Shown here one piece after another: positions 24,457-32,048 of a DNA stretch of 64,000 nt. This stretch comes from Dyadobacter flavalbus (GTDB lineage: Bacteria; Bacteroidota; Bacteroidia; Cytophagales; Spirosomataceae). The notes beneath the pieces are model-generated. The model did not search any database and was not told where the DNA came from. It saw only the letters and a list, made by a program, of their open reading frames with translations. The stretch lies in contig NZ_VBSN01000076.1 of the NCBI RefSeq assembly GCF_006149045.1, forward strand, positions 1 through 64,000. Direction: 5' to 3'. Position 1 is the stretch's first letter; each line of letters opens with the position of its first letter. A program made the translations under genes and the position numbers.

Positions 24457-24490
24457 AAAAAAACGGCTTTTACTCCGAAGCCGTTTTTTT
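24457..24490. terminator. Bidirectional terminator at the end of the sugar operon
   Basis: A perfect 13-bp stem (24457-24469 with 24478-24490) has seven A before and seven T after it, so it can work on either strand. It lies 19 bp past the MFS transporter stop. Confidence 0.88.
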
Positions 24491-24508
24491 GCTTTATGAA
24501 ATCGGATA

Positions 24509-25750
24509 TTACTCCTTTTCGATAAAATTCATGTCTTTTGTAAAAGTCTCTTCCAGAAAGTAAAGTGCAGTCAGTGCAACAAGGCTCGTTGTGGCGCCGA
24601 TCAATAATCCGCTTTGGATTACGCCCAGATCGGGTTTGAAATTTACAAACAATGCAGCCAGCGGGATCGTGGCGCCTCTTACAAAGTTCGGGACAGTGGT
24701 GGCAACGGTTGCACGCAGGTTTGTCCCGAAAAGTTCAGCCGCAATGGTGATGAACAAGGTCCAGTAACCATTGCAGAATCCAAGCAAAGTACACATCAGA
24801 TAAAAGGAAAACAGATCCTGCATAGGAATCATCAGATAACCGATCACCATGGCCAGTGAAAGTATAATGAACAAGCCGATCACCCGTTTTCTGCTTTTCA
24901 GATACTGGCTGAGCAGCCCGCTTCCGATGTCTCCCAAAACCTGTCCGGAGAATGCCAGCATAACGGCTTTTCCTGCATTAACGCCTTCAATTCCCTTTGC
25001 TGCGCCGAACTCCGGTGAAAATGTAATGAGAATTCCGACTACAAACCAGATCGGTAAGCCGACGAGTATGGCCATCAGGTATTTTCCAAAGCGTTTTCCG
25101 TTTGTCAGGATCATCAGGATATTTCCCCGGTCGGCAGTCTGTTCTTTTATTTGTCGGAACATGCCGGATTCGAAGACATTGAACCTCAGCACCAAAAGCA
25201 GCAAGCCCATTCCGCCGCCTACGAAATAGGAAATCCGCCATGCAAAAAGATCGGCCACAAAATAGGCAAGTATGGCACCCAGTACGCCCAGCGTTGCAAC
25301 AAGTGTAGTGCCGTAACCGCGGATTTCTTTCGGAAGTACTTCTGTAACCAGCGTAATGCCCGCTCCAAGCTCGCCTGCAAGTCCCACGCCCGCAATAAAA
25401 CGAAGTATTGCATACTGATCCAGCGATGTCACCAAGCCGTTGCCGATATTGGCCAGTGAATACATGATAATGGAGCCGAAAAGTACCGATAACCGTCCTT
25501 TTTTATCTGCAATGATTCCCCAGAGAACGCCGCCGATCAGCATTCCTGCCATTTGATAATTGAGCAGACTGATTCCTTCCGTAAGCAATCTTTCGGCCGG
25601 AACATTCAATGCCTTCAAACTGGGAACACGCACAACACTGAACAGAAACAGGTCATACATATCGACCAGATAACCCAATGCCGCCACAATAACCGGCACT
25701 TGTAAAAGTTGCGAAAGCAAAGAAGGGCGTGATTCGGTTGTTTGTAGCAT
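24509..25750 (-). CDS. MFS transporter, sugar/organic-acid type
   Basis: A 413-residue inner-membrane protein with about 12 transmembrane helices. The first half carries the MFS signature GMLIGGVLWGIIADKKGR near residue 75 and GLAGELGAGITLVTEVLPKEIRGYG near 125, matching the sugar-porter and aromatic-acid/H+ symporter branches. It is the last gene of the minus-strand catabolic set with a GH88-like hydrolase and two dehydrogenases, so it probably imports the sugar or sugar acid they use. The gap of about 206 bp upstream is filled with inverted heptad-like repeats. A terminator follows at 24457-24490. Confidence 0.88.
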   Translation of the reverse strand: MLQTTESRPSLLSQLLQVPVIVAALGYLVDMYDLFLFSVVRVPSLKALNVPAERLLTEGISLLNYQMAGMLIGGVLWGIIADKKGRLSVLFGSIIMYSLANIGNGLVTSLDQYAILRFIAGVGLAGELGAGITLVTEVLPKEIRGYGTTLVATLGVLGAILAYFVADLFAWRISYFVGGGMGLLLLVLRFNVFESGMFRQIKEQTADRGNILMILTNGKRFGKYLMAILVGLPIWFVVGILITFSPEFGAAKGIEGVNAGKAVMLAFSGQVLGDIGSGLLSQYLKSRKRVIGLFIILSLAMVIGYLMIPMQDLFSFYLMCTLLGFCNGYWTLFITIAAELFGTNLRATVATTVPNFVRGATIPLAALFVNFKPDLGVIQSGLLIGATTSLVALTALYFLEETFTKDMNFIEKE

Positions 25751-25958
25751 GGTTGTTGGCTGTTAGCTGTTAGCGATTGGCTTTTGGCTTTTGGGGATTT
25801 GATTAACTATTTTTGGGAGTTACAATGGAGTAAATCTTATATTTTAATATTTATATTTAATTTCTTGATAACAGGTGAAATAGCTGAAAGCTATAATTCA
25901 AAAAACTACATTTCACATCTCACATTTAACAACAAACAGCCAAACGCTAAAAGCCATC
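25751..25958. repeat. Inverted arms of heptad-like repeat between MFS and SDR genes
   Basis: The left arm (25751-25796) reads GGTTGTTGGCTGTTAGC and on through CTGTTAGCGATTGGCTTTTGG. The right arm (25935-25958) reads AACAGCCAAACGCTAAAAGC, whose reverse complement GCTTTTAGCGTTTGGCTGTT is the same motif. The arms could pair as an imperfect long hairpin around a loop of about 140 bp, which also holds an ATCTCAC-type stretch at 25910-25928. The right arm ends at the SDR stop codon. Confidence 0.75.
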
Positions 25959-26727
25959 ACAACCTGTCAATCAGCATTCCGCCATCTACGCCGATAACCT
26001 GTCCGGTAGAGTAGGGGAAATCGCCTCTTGTGAGCGATGCAACGGCTTTCCCGACATCCTCCGGCGTGCCCCAGCGCGATTGCAGTGCAATGCCGTTCTG
26101 AAACAGGTTATCATATTTTTCCTGAACCTTGGAAGTCATATCGGTGGCAATGATGCCCGGCCTTACTTCATAAACCGGAATGTTGAACTCGGCCATTCTG
26201 ACTGCGAAAAGCAAATTCGTCATGGCAAGTCCGGCTTTTGAAATGCAGTATTCACCGCGGTTTACCGACGCTACGGTTGCCGAAATGGAGGTTACAAAAA
26301 TGATCGCAGCTTCAAAAGCATGATTGTTCTGTTTGATGTGCGCCATTCTTTTTGCAATGGCCTGCGTCAGGAAAAACGGCCCTTCCAGATTTGTTTTCAT
26401 CACTTCATAGTAATTCTCAATGGAAGTTTCCAGAATGTCCAGCCGTTCGCGGGGCGCAATGCCGGCATTGTTGACAAGTACATTGATCTGCCCGAAAACG
26501 GAATATGCTTTTTCTATAACCAGTTCTCTGTCGATTGAACTCGCGACATTTCCCTGACAATACAGTACCTCCGCGCCAAGCTGACGAAGTTCGTCCAGCG
26601 CGGCCGCAGCGTTTTCTTCATCCCGTACACCATTAATCGCAAGGTTAAAACCTTCACTTGCCAGTGCTTTGGCAATGCCGAAACCGATTCCGCGGCTTCC
26701 TCCGGTAATCAGGGCTGTTTTTTTCAT
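25957..26727 (-). CDS. SDR family oxidoreductase
   Basis: A classical short-chain dehydrogenase of 256 residues if started at the ATG at 26727. The cofactor motif [11 protein letters not shown] is at residues 8-18, NNAGIAP near 90, and the active-site Ser and Y-x-x-x-K are in VTSISAT and YCISK near 150-170. The [10 protein letters not shown] ending is typical of 3-ketoacyl-reductase-like and sugar dehydrogenases. The start ATG overlaps the stop of the upstream Gfo/Idh/MocA gene by 4 bp (ATGA), so the two are translationally coupled and likely act on the same sugar. Substrate not determinable. Confidence 0.9.
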   Translation of the reverse strand: MKKTALITGGSRGIGFGIAKALASEGFNLAINGVRDEENAAAALDELRQLGAEVLYCQGNVASSIDRELVIEKAYSVFGQINVLVNNAGIAPRERLDILETSIENYYEVMKTNLEGPFFLTQAIAKRMAHIKQNNHAFEAAIIFVTSISATVASVNRGEYCISKAGLAMTNLLFAVRMAEFNIPVYEVRPGIIATDMTSKVQEKYDNLFQNGIALQSRWGTPEDVGKAVASLTRGDFPYSTGQVIGVDGGMLIDRL

Positions 26728-27869
26728 AATTCCTCGATGTTGACCCATTGCCGTTTCTCCCAGCTTTCAATTCCTTTTTCAGCCAGCTGAACGCCTCTTG
26801 CGCCTGCTTTCAGATCCCACGGAAAAGGCGTGTCTTTTACGATGTGTTTTAAAAACAATTCCCATTGTGCTTTAAAAGCATTGTCATAAACTTCCTGTTC
26901 AGGCACTTTTGCCCAGCCTTCAAAAAACGGAATCGGCTGCGGAATATCCGGGTTCCAGACGGGCTTCGGCGTATTTCCGTAATGCTGGATATAACAGTCG
27001 CGAAGTCCGGCAACCGCAGAGCCTTTTGTTCCGTCAACCTGTAAAGTCAGCAAATCATCGCGGCGGACGCGCACGGTCCATGAAGAATTAAAATGTGCAA
27101 TGACATCGTTTTCCAGCTCAAAAGTCGCATAACAGGCATCATCGGCAGTGCATTTGTACGGGTTTCCGTTTTCGTCAATCCGTTCGGGAATATGCGTGGC
27201 CCCGAGGCAGGAAACGGCTTTTACATTGCCGAAAAGATTATCCAGCACATAGCGCCAGTGACAAAGCATGTCCACAATAATGCCGCCGTCATCTTCCTTG
27301 CGATAGTTCCAGGACGGGCGCTGTGCCGGAATGCTGTGCCCTTCAAAAACCCAATAGCCAAATTCCCCGCGTACTGACAGGATTTTTCCGAAAAAGCCAT
27401 TCTCCATCAAACGTTTCAGTTTCAGCAATCCCGGAAGCCAGAGTTTATCCTGCACCACGCCGTTTTTCAGTCCGGCCTTTGTTGCCAGTTCATACAATTC
27501 AAGTGCTTCCTGCACAGAAGTTCCCGTCGGTTTCTCACAGTAAATATGTTTCCCGGCAAGAATCGCCTTTTTTACAGACTCGGCTCGTCTTCCGGTAACC
27601 TGCGCATCAAAATAGACCTGATACTGCGGATCAGCCAGCACTGAATCAAGATCCGTCGTGTATTTCTGAATGCCGGCCTGTTTGCAGAGTGCCTGCAGTT
27701 TGCTTTCATTTCGTCCAACCAGAATCGGATCGGGCATAATGGTTTCCTCCGAAGAAATTTTCACGCCGCCTTGCTCGATAATGGCCTTTATGGATCTTAG
27801 CAAATGCTGGTTGGTTCCCATCCGGCCGGTTACGCCGTTCATGATGATGCCAATGGTATGTGTTGTCAT
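26724..27869 (-). CDS. Gfo/Idh/MocA family oxidoreductase, cytoplasmic
   Basis: A 381-residue NAD(P)-dependent dehydrogenase without a signal peptide. The N-terminal cofactor region reads [19 protein letters not shown] rather than the usual GxGxxG, a pattern seen in a sub-branch of the family that keeps a longer loop. The hallmark YCEKPTG lies near residue 118 and the catalytic-domain segment [20 protein letters not shown] near 205, with the His expected to take part in catalysis. It shares a 4-bp overlap with the SDR and sits downstream of a TIM-barrel isomerase. It probably oxidises the ring or C-2/C-3 of the imported sugar acid. Confidence 0.88.
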   Translation of the reverse strand: MTTHTIGIIMNGVTGRMGTNQHLLRSIKAIIEQGGVKISSEETIMPDPILVGRNESKLQALCKQAGIQKYTTDLDSVLADPQYQVYFDAQVTGRRAESVKKAILAGKHIYCEKPTGTSVQEALELYELATKAGLKNGVVQDKLWLPGLLKLKRLMENGFFGKILSVRGEFGYWVFEGHSIPAQRPSWNYRKEDDGGIIVDMLCHWRYVLDNLFGNVKAVSCLGATHIPERIDENGNPYKCTADDACYATFELENDVIAHFNSSWTVRVRRDDLLTLQVDGTKGSAVAGLRDCYIQHYGNTPKPVWNPDIPQPIPFFEGWAKVPEQEVYDNAFKAQWELFLKHIVKDTPFPWDLKAGARGVQLAEKGIESWEKRQWVNIEEL

Positions 27870-27880
27870 GTTTTTTAGTT

Positions 27881-28086
27881 TTTGGCTGTTGGTTGATAGC
27901 TGTTAGCTTTTAGCTGTTAGCTTTTTTAGCTTATAGCTTTTGGCTGTTAGCTATTGTTTTTTTGTTAATTGCTGTTTTAGTAAATGACGTTTATGTATTA
28001 ATTTTCAAATTCTTGCTTCTGAACTAACTGCCAGGAGTTACTAAAAGCTAACGGCTAATAGCTAACAGCTTTAAGCCATTAGCTAT
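27881..28086. repeat. Inverted arms of heptad-like repeat between Gfo/Idh/MocA and TIM-barrel genes
   Basis: The left arm (27881-27955) is a run of TAGCTGTTAGCTTTT and TTGGCTGTTAGC units. The right arm (28041-28086) carries the complement, AAAAGCTAACGGCTAATAGC followed by TAACAGC and TTAAGCCATTAGCTAT. The arms can pair around about 85 bp of AT-rich sequence. The TAG stop of the TIM-barrel gene is part of the right arm. Confidence 0.78.
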
Positions 28087-28907
28087 ACTTTCGAGACAAA
28101 TGCCTCCGTAACTTCTTTCAGAAACAAATGCTGATCTTTTGCCCAGTGTATATTTGAAAAAATCTCTACTTCGCAGAAACCCTTAAAGCCGGTGTTTTCC
28201 ACCCAGCTGCGGATTTGCTTCAGATCAATGCAGCCTTCACCCATTAATCCGCGGTCGTTGAGCATATCGATCGTATTTACTTTCCAGTCGCAGACGTGAA
28301 AAGCAAAAAGGTTTCCGTTTGCGCCGCATCGTGCAATTTCACTTTCCAGATTCCCGTCCCACCATAAATGATATACATCCACAGCAACACCTACAAACGG
28401 AGAATTAAAAGATTCCGCCAGGTCATTCGCCTGCGCCAGCGTATTGATTGCAGAACGGTCGGCGGCGTACATCGGATGCAAAGGCTCGATAGCAAGCTTT
28501 ACTTTCAGCTTTTCAGCCAATGGCAGAACCGCCGTAATTCCTTCTTTTATCTGTTGTCTGGATATTTCCAAGGACTGTCCGGGCGATGCGCCGCAAACCA
28601 GTACGAGCATGGGAGCGCCCAGTGCAGCGGCTTCTTCCAGCAGCTTCTTGTTGTGTTCAATCGCCTGTGCTCTTCCGGCGCTGCCGGTATGCGTAAAAAA
28701 GCCGCCCCGGACGTAAGAAACAATTTCAAGACCCGCCTCGCGGATTATTTCACCTGCACGATGAGGCCCGATTCCTTCCGTAGCATTCTGCCAGACGCTG
28801 ATTCCTTTTACACCGGCAACGGCATAATTTTCAACTGCTTCGGGCAAGCTCCACGGCTTGGTTGTAATCGTATGAATGCAGCAGCGATCGAGTGTTATAT
28901 TTTCCAA
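28083..28907 (-). CDS. Sugar phosphate isomerase/epimerase family TIM-barrel protein
   Basis: A 274-residue xylose-isomerase-like TIM barrel (AP endonuclease 2 superfamily). The metal-binding pattern is visible: the Glu in LAIEPLHP near residue 145, VAVDVYHLWWDGN near 178 with Asp and His, FHVCDWK near 205, and the last Glu in FCEVEIFS near 248. Such proteins isomerise or epimerise sugars, keto-sugars or inositol-like intermediates. The only usable start is a TTG at 28907: in-frame codons back to the GH88 stop contain no ATG or GTG. The gene follows the GH88-like gene by 39 bp, so it is the second gene of the operon. Confidence 0.85.
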   Translation of the reverse strand: MENITLDRCCIHTITTKPWSLPEAVENYAVAGVKGISVWQNATEGIGPHRAGEIIREAGLEIVSYVRGGFFTHTGSAGRAQAIEHNKKLLEEAAALGAPMLVLVCGASPGQSLEISRQQIKEGITAVLPLAEKLKVKLAIEPLHPMYAADRSAINTLAQANDLAESFNSPFVGVAVDVYHLWWDGNLESEIARCGANGNLFAFHVCDWKVNTIDMLNDRGLMGEGCIDLKQIRSWVENTGFKGFCEVEIFSNIHWAKDQHLFLKEVTEAFVSKV

Positions 28908-28946
28908 AGTGGATTTGTTATCAGGTAAATAATGAATCCTCCCGGA

Positions 28947-30329
28947 TTACTTCACACTTGCTGTATAGGCGTAATAAGGCAGCCCTTTGTTAATCCGGTG
29001 CAGGTACAAGGCGACTTCGCGTGCGTGGTAATCGCCCCACATGCTGGATTCTCCGTTCGGGATTTTTTGTCCGGCCGGAATGTTGTCCCAACCATTTGGC
29101 CGGTGATAAATGGAATGCAGGATCAATCCCTGATGATTCGGGTCCGTGGAAAGGTATGGCTCGTCAAAAAGTGTGTTTAGTGCGGTCAATCCTGCCTGCC
29201 AGTAACGGTTTCCTTCTTCGGACCGGTTTTTGTCATTCAGGTATTTTCCCAGACGAAGCAATCCCTGCGCACCGATGGCCGCCGCCGAGCTGTCAACGGG
29301 CTCAAACTCGTTATAAGGATCGGAACTGCGACTGGTGTAATCGCCTAATCTGTACAGTTGCGGCGCGCCCGTGTCCCAGTAAGGAATGCCGTCCGAAGCG
29401 GTATTTTCTATAAAAAAATCGCAGGTTGCTTGGGCTGCTTTCAGGTAAATGCTTTCAATTTCAGCTCGTCCGCCCAAGGGAGCCAGTTCTTCGTCCGAAA
29501 AGAGCGGCAGCGTTTCAAGCTGTTCTGCAAACCCGGCCATGGCCCAGGCAAGTCCGCGCGTCCACGTTGTAAACCCTGAAAATCCCTGCTGCGAATTCGG
29601 GCAGCGGTAATTTCCGTCATTCGTGTTGAATACACTTTCATGCGCCGTTCGTCCCCACAAATCATAACTGTCGCGGCTTGCGCCATAATAAACCGAATAC
29701 TTTGCGGTAGCAATGGAATGCAGTGTTCCGCGTTCGAGCAAACTGGTTTTTACATCGTTTTCACCCATCAGGCTATGGCCCAGCAAATGCGAAACCATCA
29801 ATGCGCGCACGGAGCGGATTGTGTCAACGAATAAAGAATGCGGACCGTTGAATGAATGGATAAAACCTTGTCCGTCCTTTGTTGCCGTCCAGCGTTTTGC
29901 CTGAACTGAACCGGATACTTTCAGTGCGATTTCATAAAAGTTGCGTTCCCATTCGTTTTCCGGAATACGCCCTTCGTTCATTAGTCTGAGCAGATTTCCG
30001 TAAGTGCTTACATTATTGAAACCATGATCATGCACGCCGAAATGACTGACATGCGATGCCATGTTGCCAACCGTATTTTTCCGCGCACTTTCCAGAAAAG
30101 CGGTTTCGTTCGTTGCATCAAACTGCAATACTTCCGCGCCGTACTGAAATCCCTGCGTCCATTCGGTCCAGCCGCGCAGTGTGTATTTGCCGTTTACGGT
30201 AAATACCGGCGTACCTTTGGAGTTGTCGTATTCTCTGGAAATAAGATTGATTTTCTCGGCTGAAAGCTGCCAGAGCTTATCGATTTTCGGCTGGATTGCT
30301 GCGGCGGTAAGATCGTTGCGGATTTGCAT
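28947..30329 (-). CDS. GH88-like glycosyl hydrolase, (alpha/alpha)6 barrel, cytoplasmic
   Basis: A 460-residue protein without signal peptide. GH88 (unsaturated glucuronyl hydrolase) features are present: the GFTTWTRGLAWAMAGF segment near residue 265, DSSAAAIGAQGLLRL near 355, and SMWGDYHAREVALY near 435. GH88 enzymes add water to the 4,5-unsaturated uronic acid left by polysaccharide lyases, releasing a 5-keto sugar acid. This is a divergent member, so another related sugar cannot be excluded. It opens the five-gene minus-strand operon with an isomerase, two dehydrogenases and a transporter, consistent with intracellular processing of imported lyase products. A good promoter lies at 30376-30407. 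Confidence 0.78.
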   Translation of the reverse strand: MQIRNDLTAAAIQPKIDKLWQLSAEKINLISREYDNSKGTPVFTVNGKYTLRGWTEWTQGFQYGAEVLQFDATNETAFLESARKNTVGNMASHVSHFGVHDHGFNNVSTYGNLLRLMNEGRIPENEWERNFYEIALKVSGSVQAKRWTATKDGQGFIHSFNGPHSLFVDTIRSVRALMVSHLLGHSLMGENDVKTSLLERGTLHSIATAKYSVYYGASRDSYDLWGRTAHESVFNTNDGNYRCPNSQQGFSGFTTWTRGLAWAMAGFAEQLETLPLFSDEELAPLGGRAEIESIYLKAAQATCDFFIENTASDGIPYWDTGAPQLYRLGDYTSRSSDPYNEFEPVDSSAAAIGAQGLLRLGKYLNDKNRSEEGNRYWQAGLTALNTLFDEPYLSTDPNHQGLILHSIYHRPNGWDNIPAGQKIPNGESSMWGDYHAREVALYLHRINKGLPYYAYTASVK

Positions 30330-30375
30330 GATTTATAATTATGGTACTATTTAGTCATTTTTTATAAGTATAACG

Positions 30376-30407
30376 CAAATATATTCTGGTCTAAATGCCG
30401 CAGCAAG
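30376..30407 (-). promoter_or_regulatory. Bacteroidota-type promoter of the GH88-like operon
   Basis: On the minus strand CTTG (30404-30407) is followed after 20 bp by TATATTTG (30376-30383), an exact match to the -7 consensus TAnnTTTG. The operon start codon is 46 bp downstream. The word GGTAC occurs at 30343, 30407 (touching the -33 element) and 30428 and could mark a regulator site. Confidence 0.6.
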
Positions 30408-30421
30408 GTACATTTTTGCTA

Positions 30422-31336
30422 TTAAATGGTACTTTTCCGAACATGGTCCCGGTATTCATTCGGAGTCAGGCCGGTTTTCTTTTTAAATATTCTGCTGAAA
30501 TACGATGGATCTTCGAGATTAATATGATAACCGATTTCCTTGCTGCTCAGGCTTGTAAAAACAAGCAGCCGCTTGGCTTCAAGCAGTAATTTATCCAGAA
30601 TATATTCCTGTGAAGAAATGCCGAGGTGTTTCCGGACGATTTTGCCCAGATAATCTGGAGAAACCGAAAGTGCCTGTGCATATTGCTGTACTTCATGCAT
30701 CTGCCTGAAATTTTTCTCAACCATTTCCTGAAATCTGCCGGCCAGTTCCGGAACGGTATGCGCCGGAGATTCGGGCAAATTGTCTTTTTCCCTGACCAGA
30801 GAACTGCATTTCTGAAGTAAAATGCCAAGGTATTTGCCAATCATGGTCTGGTCCGCACCGGCATGCAAATAATCGCAAACCATATTTTCCAGAATATTAT
30901 GAAAATACCTTTTTTCAGGCTCTGAAATAGTTATAACGGGTTGCCGGCGTGCAGGCTGGAAAAACGGAAGCGACGAAAGCGAAGGATTTACCGGATTGTA
31001 AAAAGTATAAAAATCCTCGGAGAACGCTACGATATAACCCTGAAATGAAGTGGAAAATGTAAGTAAATGAACTTGCCCCGGCGTAAGAAAATGCAATCCG
31101 GCACTCTGGATAGGGTAGGAACGGAAATCAATTTCGTGAAAACCTTGTCCTTCTTCAATGAAAAGGATTTCGTAATACGTATGGCGATGCGGCGTATTCG
31201 TGGGCAGCGGGGTAATCGGCAGCGATACCGGCGATTCTTTCTGTGCGGTGCTGCTGTTTTTAAACCTGTATATTTTCAGCGCCAGAACCTGATCTGTTGT
31301 TTTGGGAAGGGAATGAACAGGAATGGCGTCGCACAT
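30422..31336 (-). CDS. AraC family transcriptional regulator
   Basis: A 304-residue regulator with an N-terminal cupin-like sensor (HRHTYYEILFIEEGQGFHEID near residues 51-71, FLTPGQVHLL near 83) and a C-terminal AraC DNA-binding domain of two helix-turn-helices. The second part has VSPDYLGKIVRKHLGIS and then SKEIGYHINLEDPSYFSRIF and KKTGLTPNEYR, the standard AraC signature. It stands directly upstream of and in line with the GH88-like operon, 92 bp before its start codon, so it is the likely sugar-responsive activator. It follows the DUF4126 gene by 15 bp. Confidence 0.9.
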   Translation of the reverse strand: MCDAIPVHSLPKTTDQVLALKIYRFKNSSTAQKESPVSLPITPLPTNTPHRHTYYEILFIEEGQGFHEIDFRSYPIQSAGLHFLTPGQVHLLTFSTSFQGYIVAFSEDFYTFYNPVNPSLSSLPFFQPARRQPVITISEPEKRYFHNILENMVCDYLHAGADQTMIGKYLGILLQKCSSLVREKDNLPESPAHTVPELAGRFQEMVEKNFRQMHEVQQYAQALSVSPDYLGKIVRKHLGISSQEYILDKLLLEAKRLLVFTSLSSKEIGYHINLEDPSYFSRIFKKKTGLTPNEYRDHVRKSTI

Positions 31337-31351
31337 TGCAAACAGGATCAG

Positions 31352-31912
31352 TTATAGCTTTTTCAGACTCATTAACCTTTTTAAAAGCCAGATCACCAGC
31401 AAAACTACCAGTACGATTGCAATGAAAGGCAGAAAAATCGCCAGACCGGACAAGCTGAACGAAGCAACGTTTTCTGCCGTGGAAACAACCGGGTTGCCGA
31501 AACCGGCAGTCGTTTTGGAAGAAAGCAGCCGGAGCAAACCCGTACCCGCCTGCACAATGCCGGCCGTGCCGCCGCCCAGCATCAGGCCCAGTCCCCAGTG
31601 CAGCACAGGATTGTTGATTTCGATAACCGAAGTTGTAAGCAAAGTTCCGGCGATTACTGCTGCGGGCGTGGCAATGGTATCGAGCAGATTGTCAACAAAC
31701 GGAATGTAATAGCCGCTGATTTCAGCGATTGTAGCGGAAAGCAATGCAAAGAAAGCCGGCCAGGTGCTCAGCCAGGCAAACTGCTCGCCCGGCGAAATCC
31801 AACCGCTCATAGCCGCAACGTTGGCTGCAAGCATGGGCAGAAACACCCTGAAACCGCAGCTGGCGCTCAGGCCCAGTCCTACGCAAAGGCTAAGCAGTAA
31901 ATCCATATTCAT
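31352..31912 (-). CDS. DUF4126 domain-containing membrane protein
   Basis: A 186-residue integral membrane protein starting at the ATG at 31912 (MNMDLLLSLCVGLGL). It has the DUF4126 features: SASCGFRVFLPMLAA at the start, SGYYIPFVDNLLDTIATPAAVIAGTLL near residue 90, LGGGTAGIVQAGTGLLR near 128, and a final hydrophobic helix followed by a basic tail. Four to five membrane helices are expected. The function is unknown. It lies 15 bp upstream of the AraC gene on the same strand and may be transcribed with it, although a functional link is not evident. Confidence 0.82.
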   Translation of the reverse strand: MNMDLLLSLCVGLGLSASCGFRVFLPMLAANVAAMSGWISPGEQFAWLSTWPAFFALLSATIAEISGYYIPFVDNLLDTIATPAAVIAGTLLTTSVIEINNPVLHWGLGLMLGGGTAGIVQAGTGLLRLLSSKTTAGFGNPVVSTAENVASFSLSGLAIFLPFIAIVLVVLLVIWLLKRLMSLKKL

Positions 31913-32048
31913 CCGTGCGAAGTGTAAAGCATGTAAGGTAAGTAATTTGTGCAAAATGCATTCCCGGGAAAGGTTTTTTTAATCTGCGGGTGACATTTTT
32001 TACATTTACATTGTTGATCTAAAAAAGCCATAATCCAAAAAATACAAG

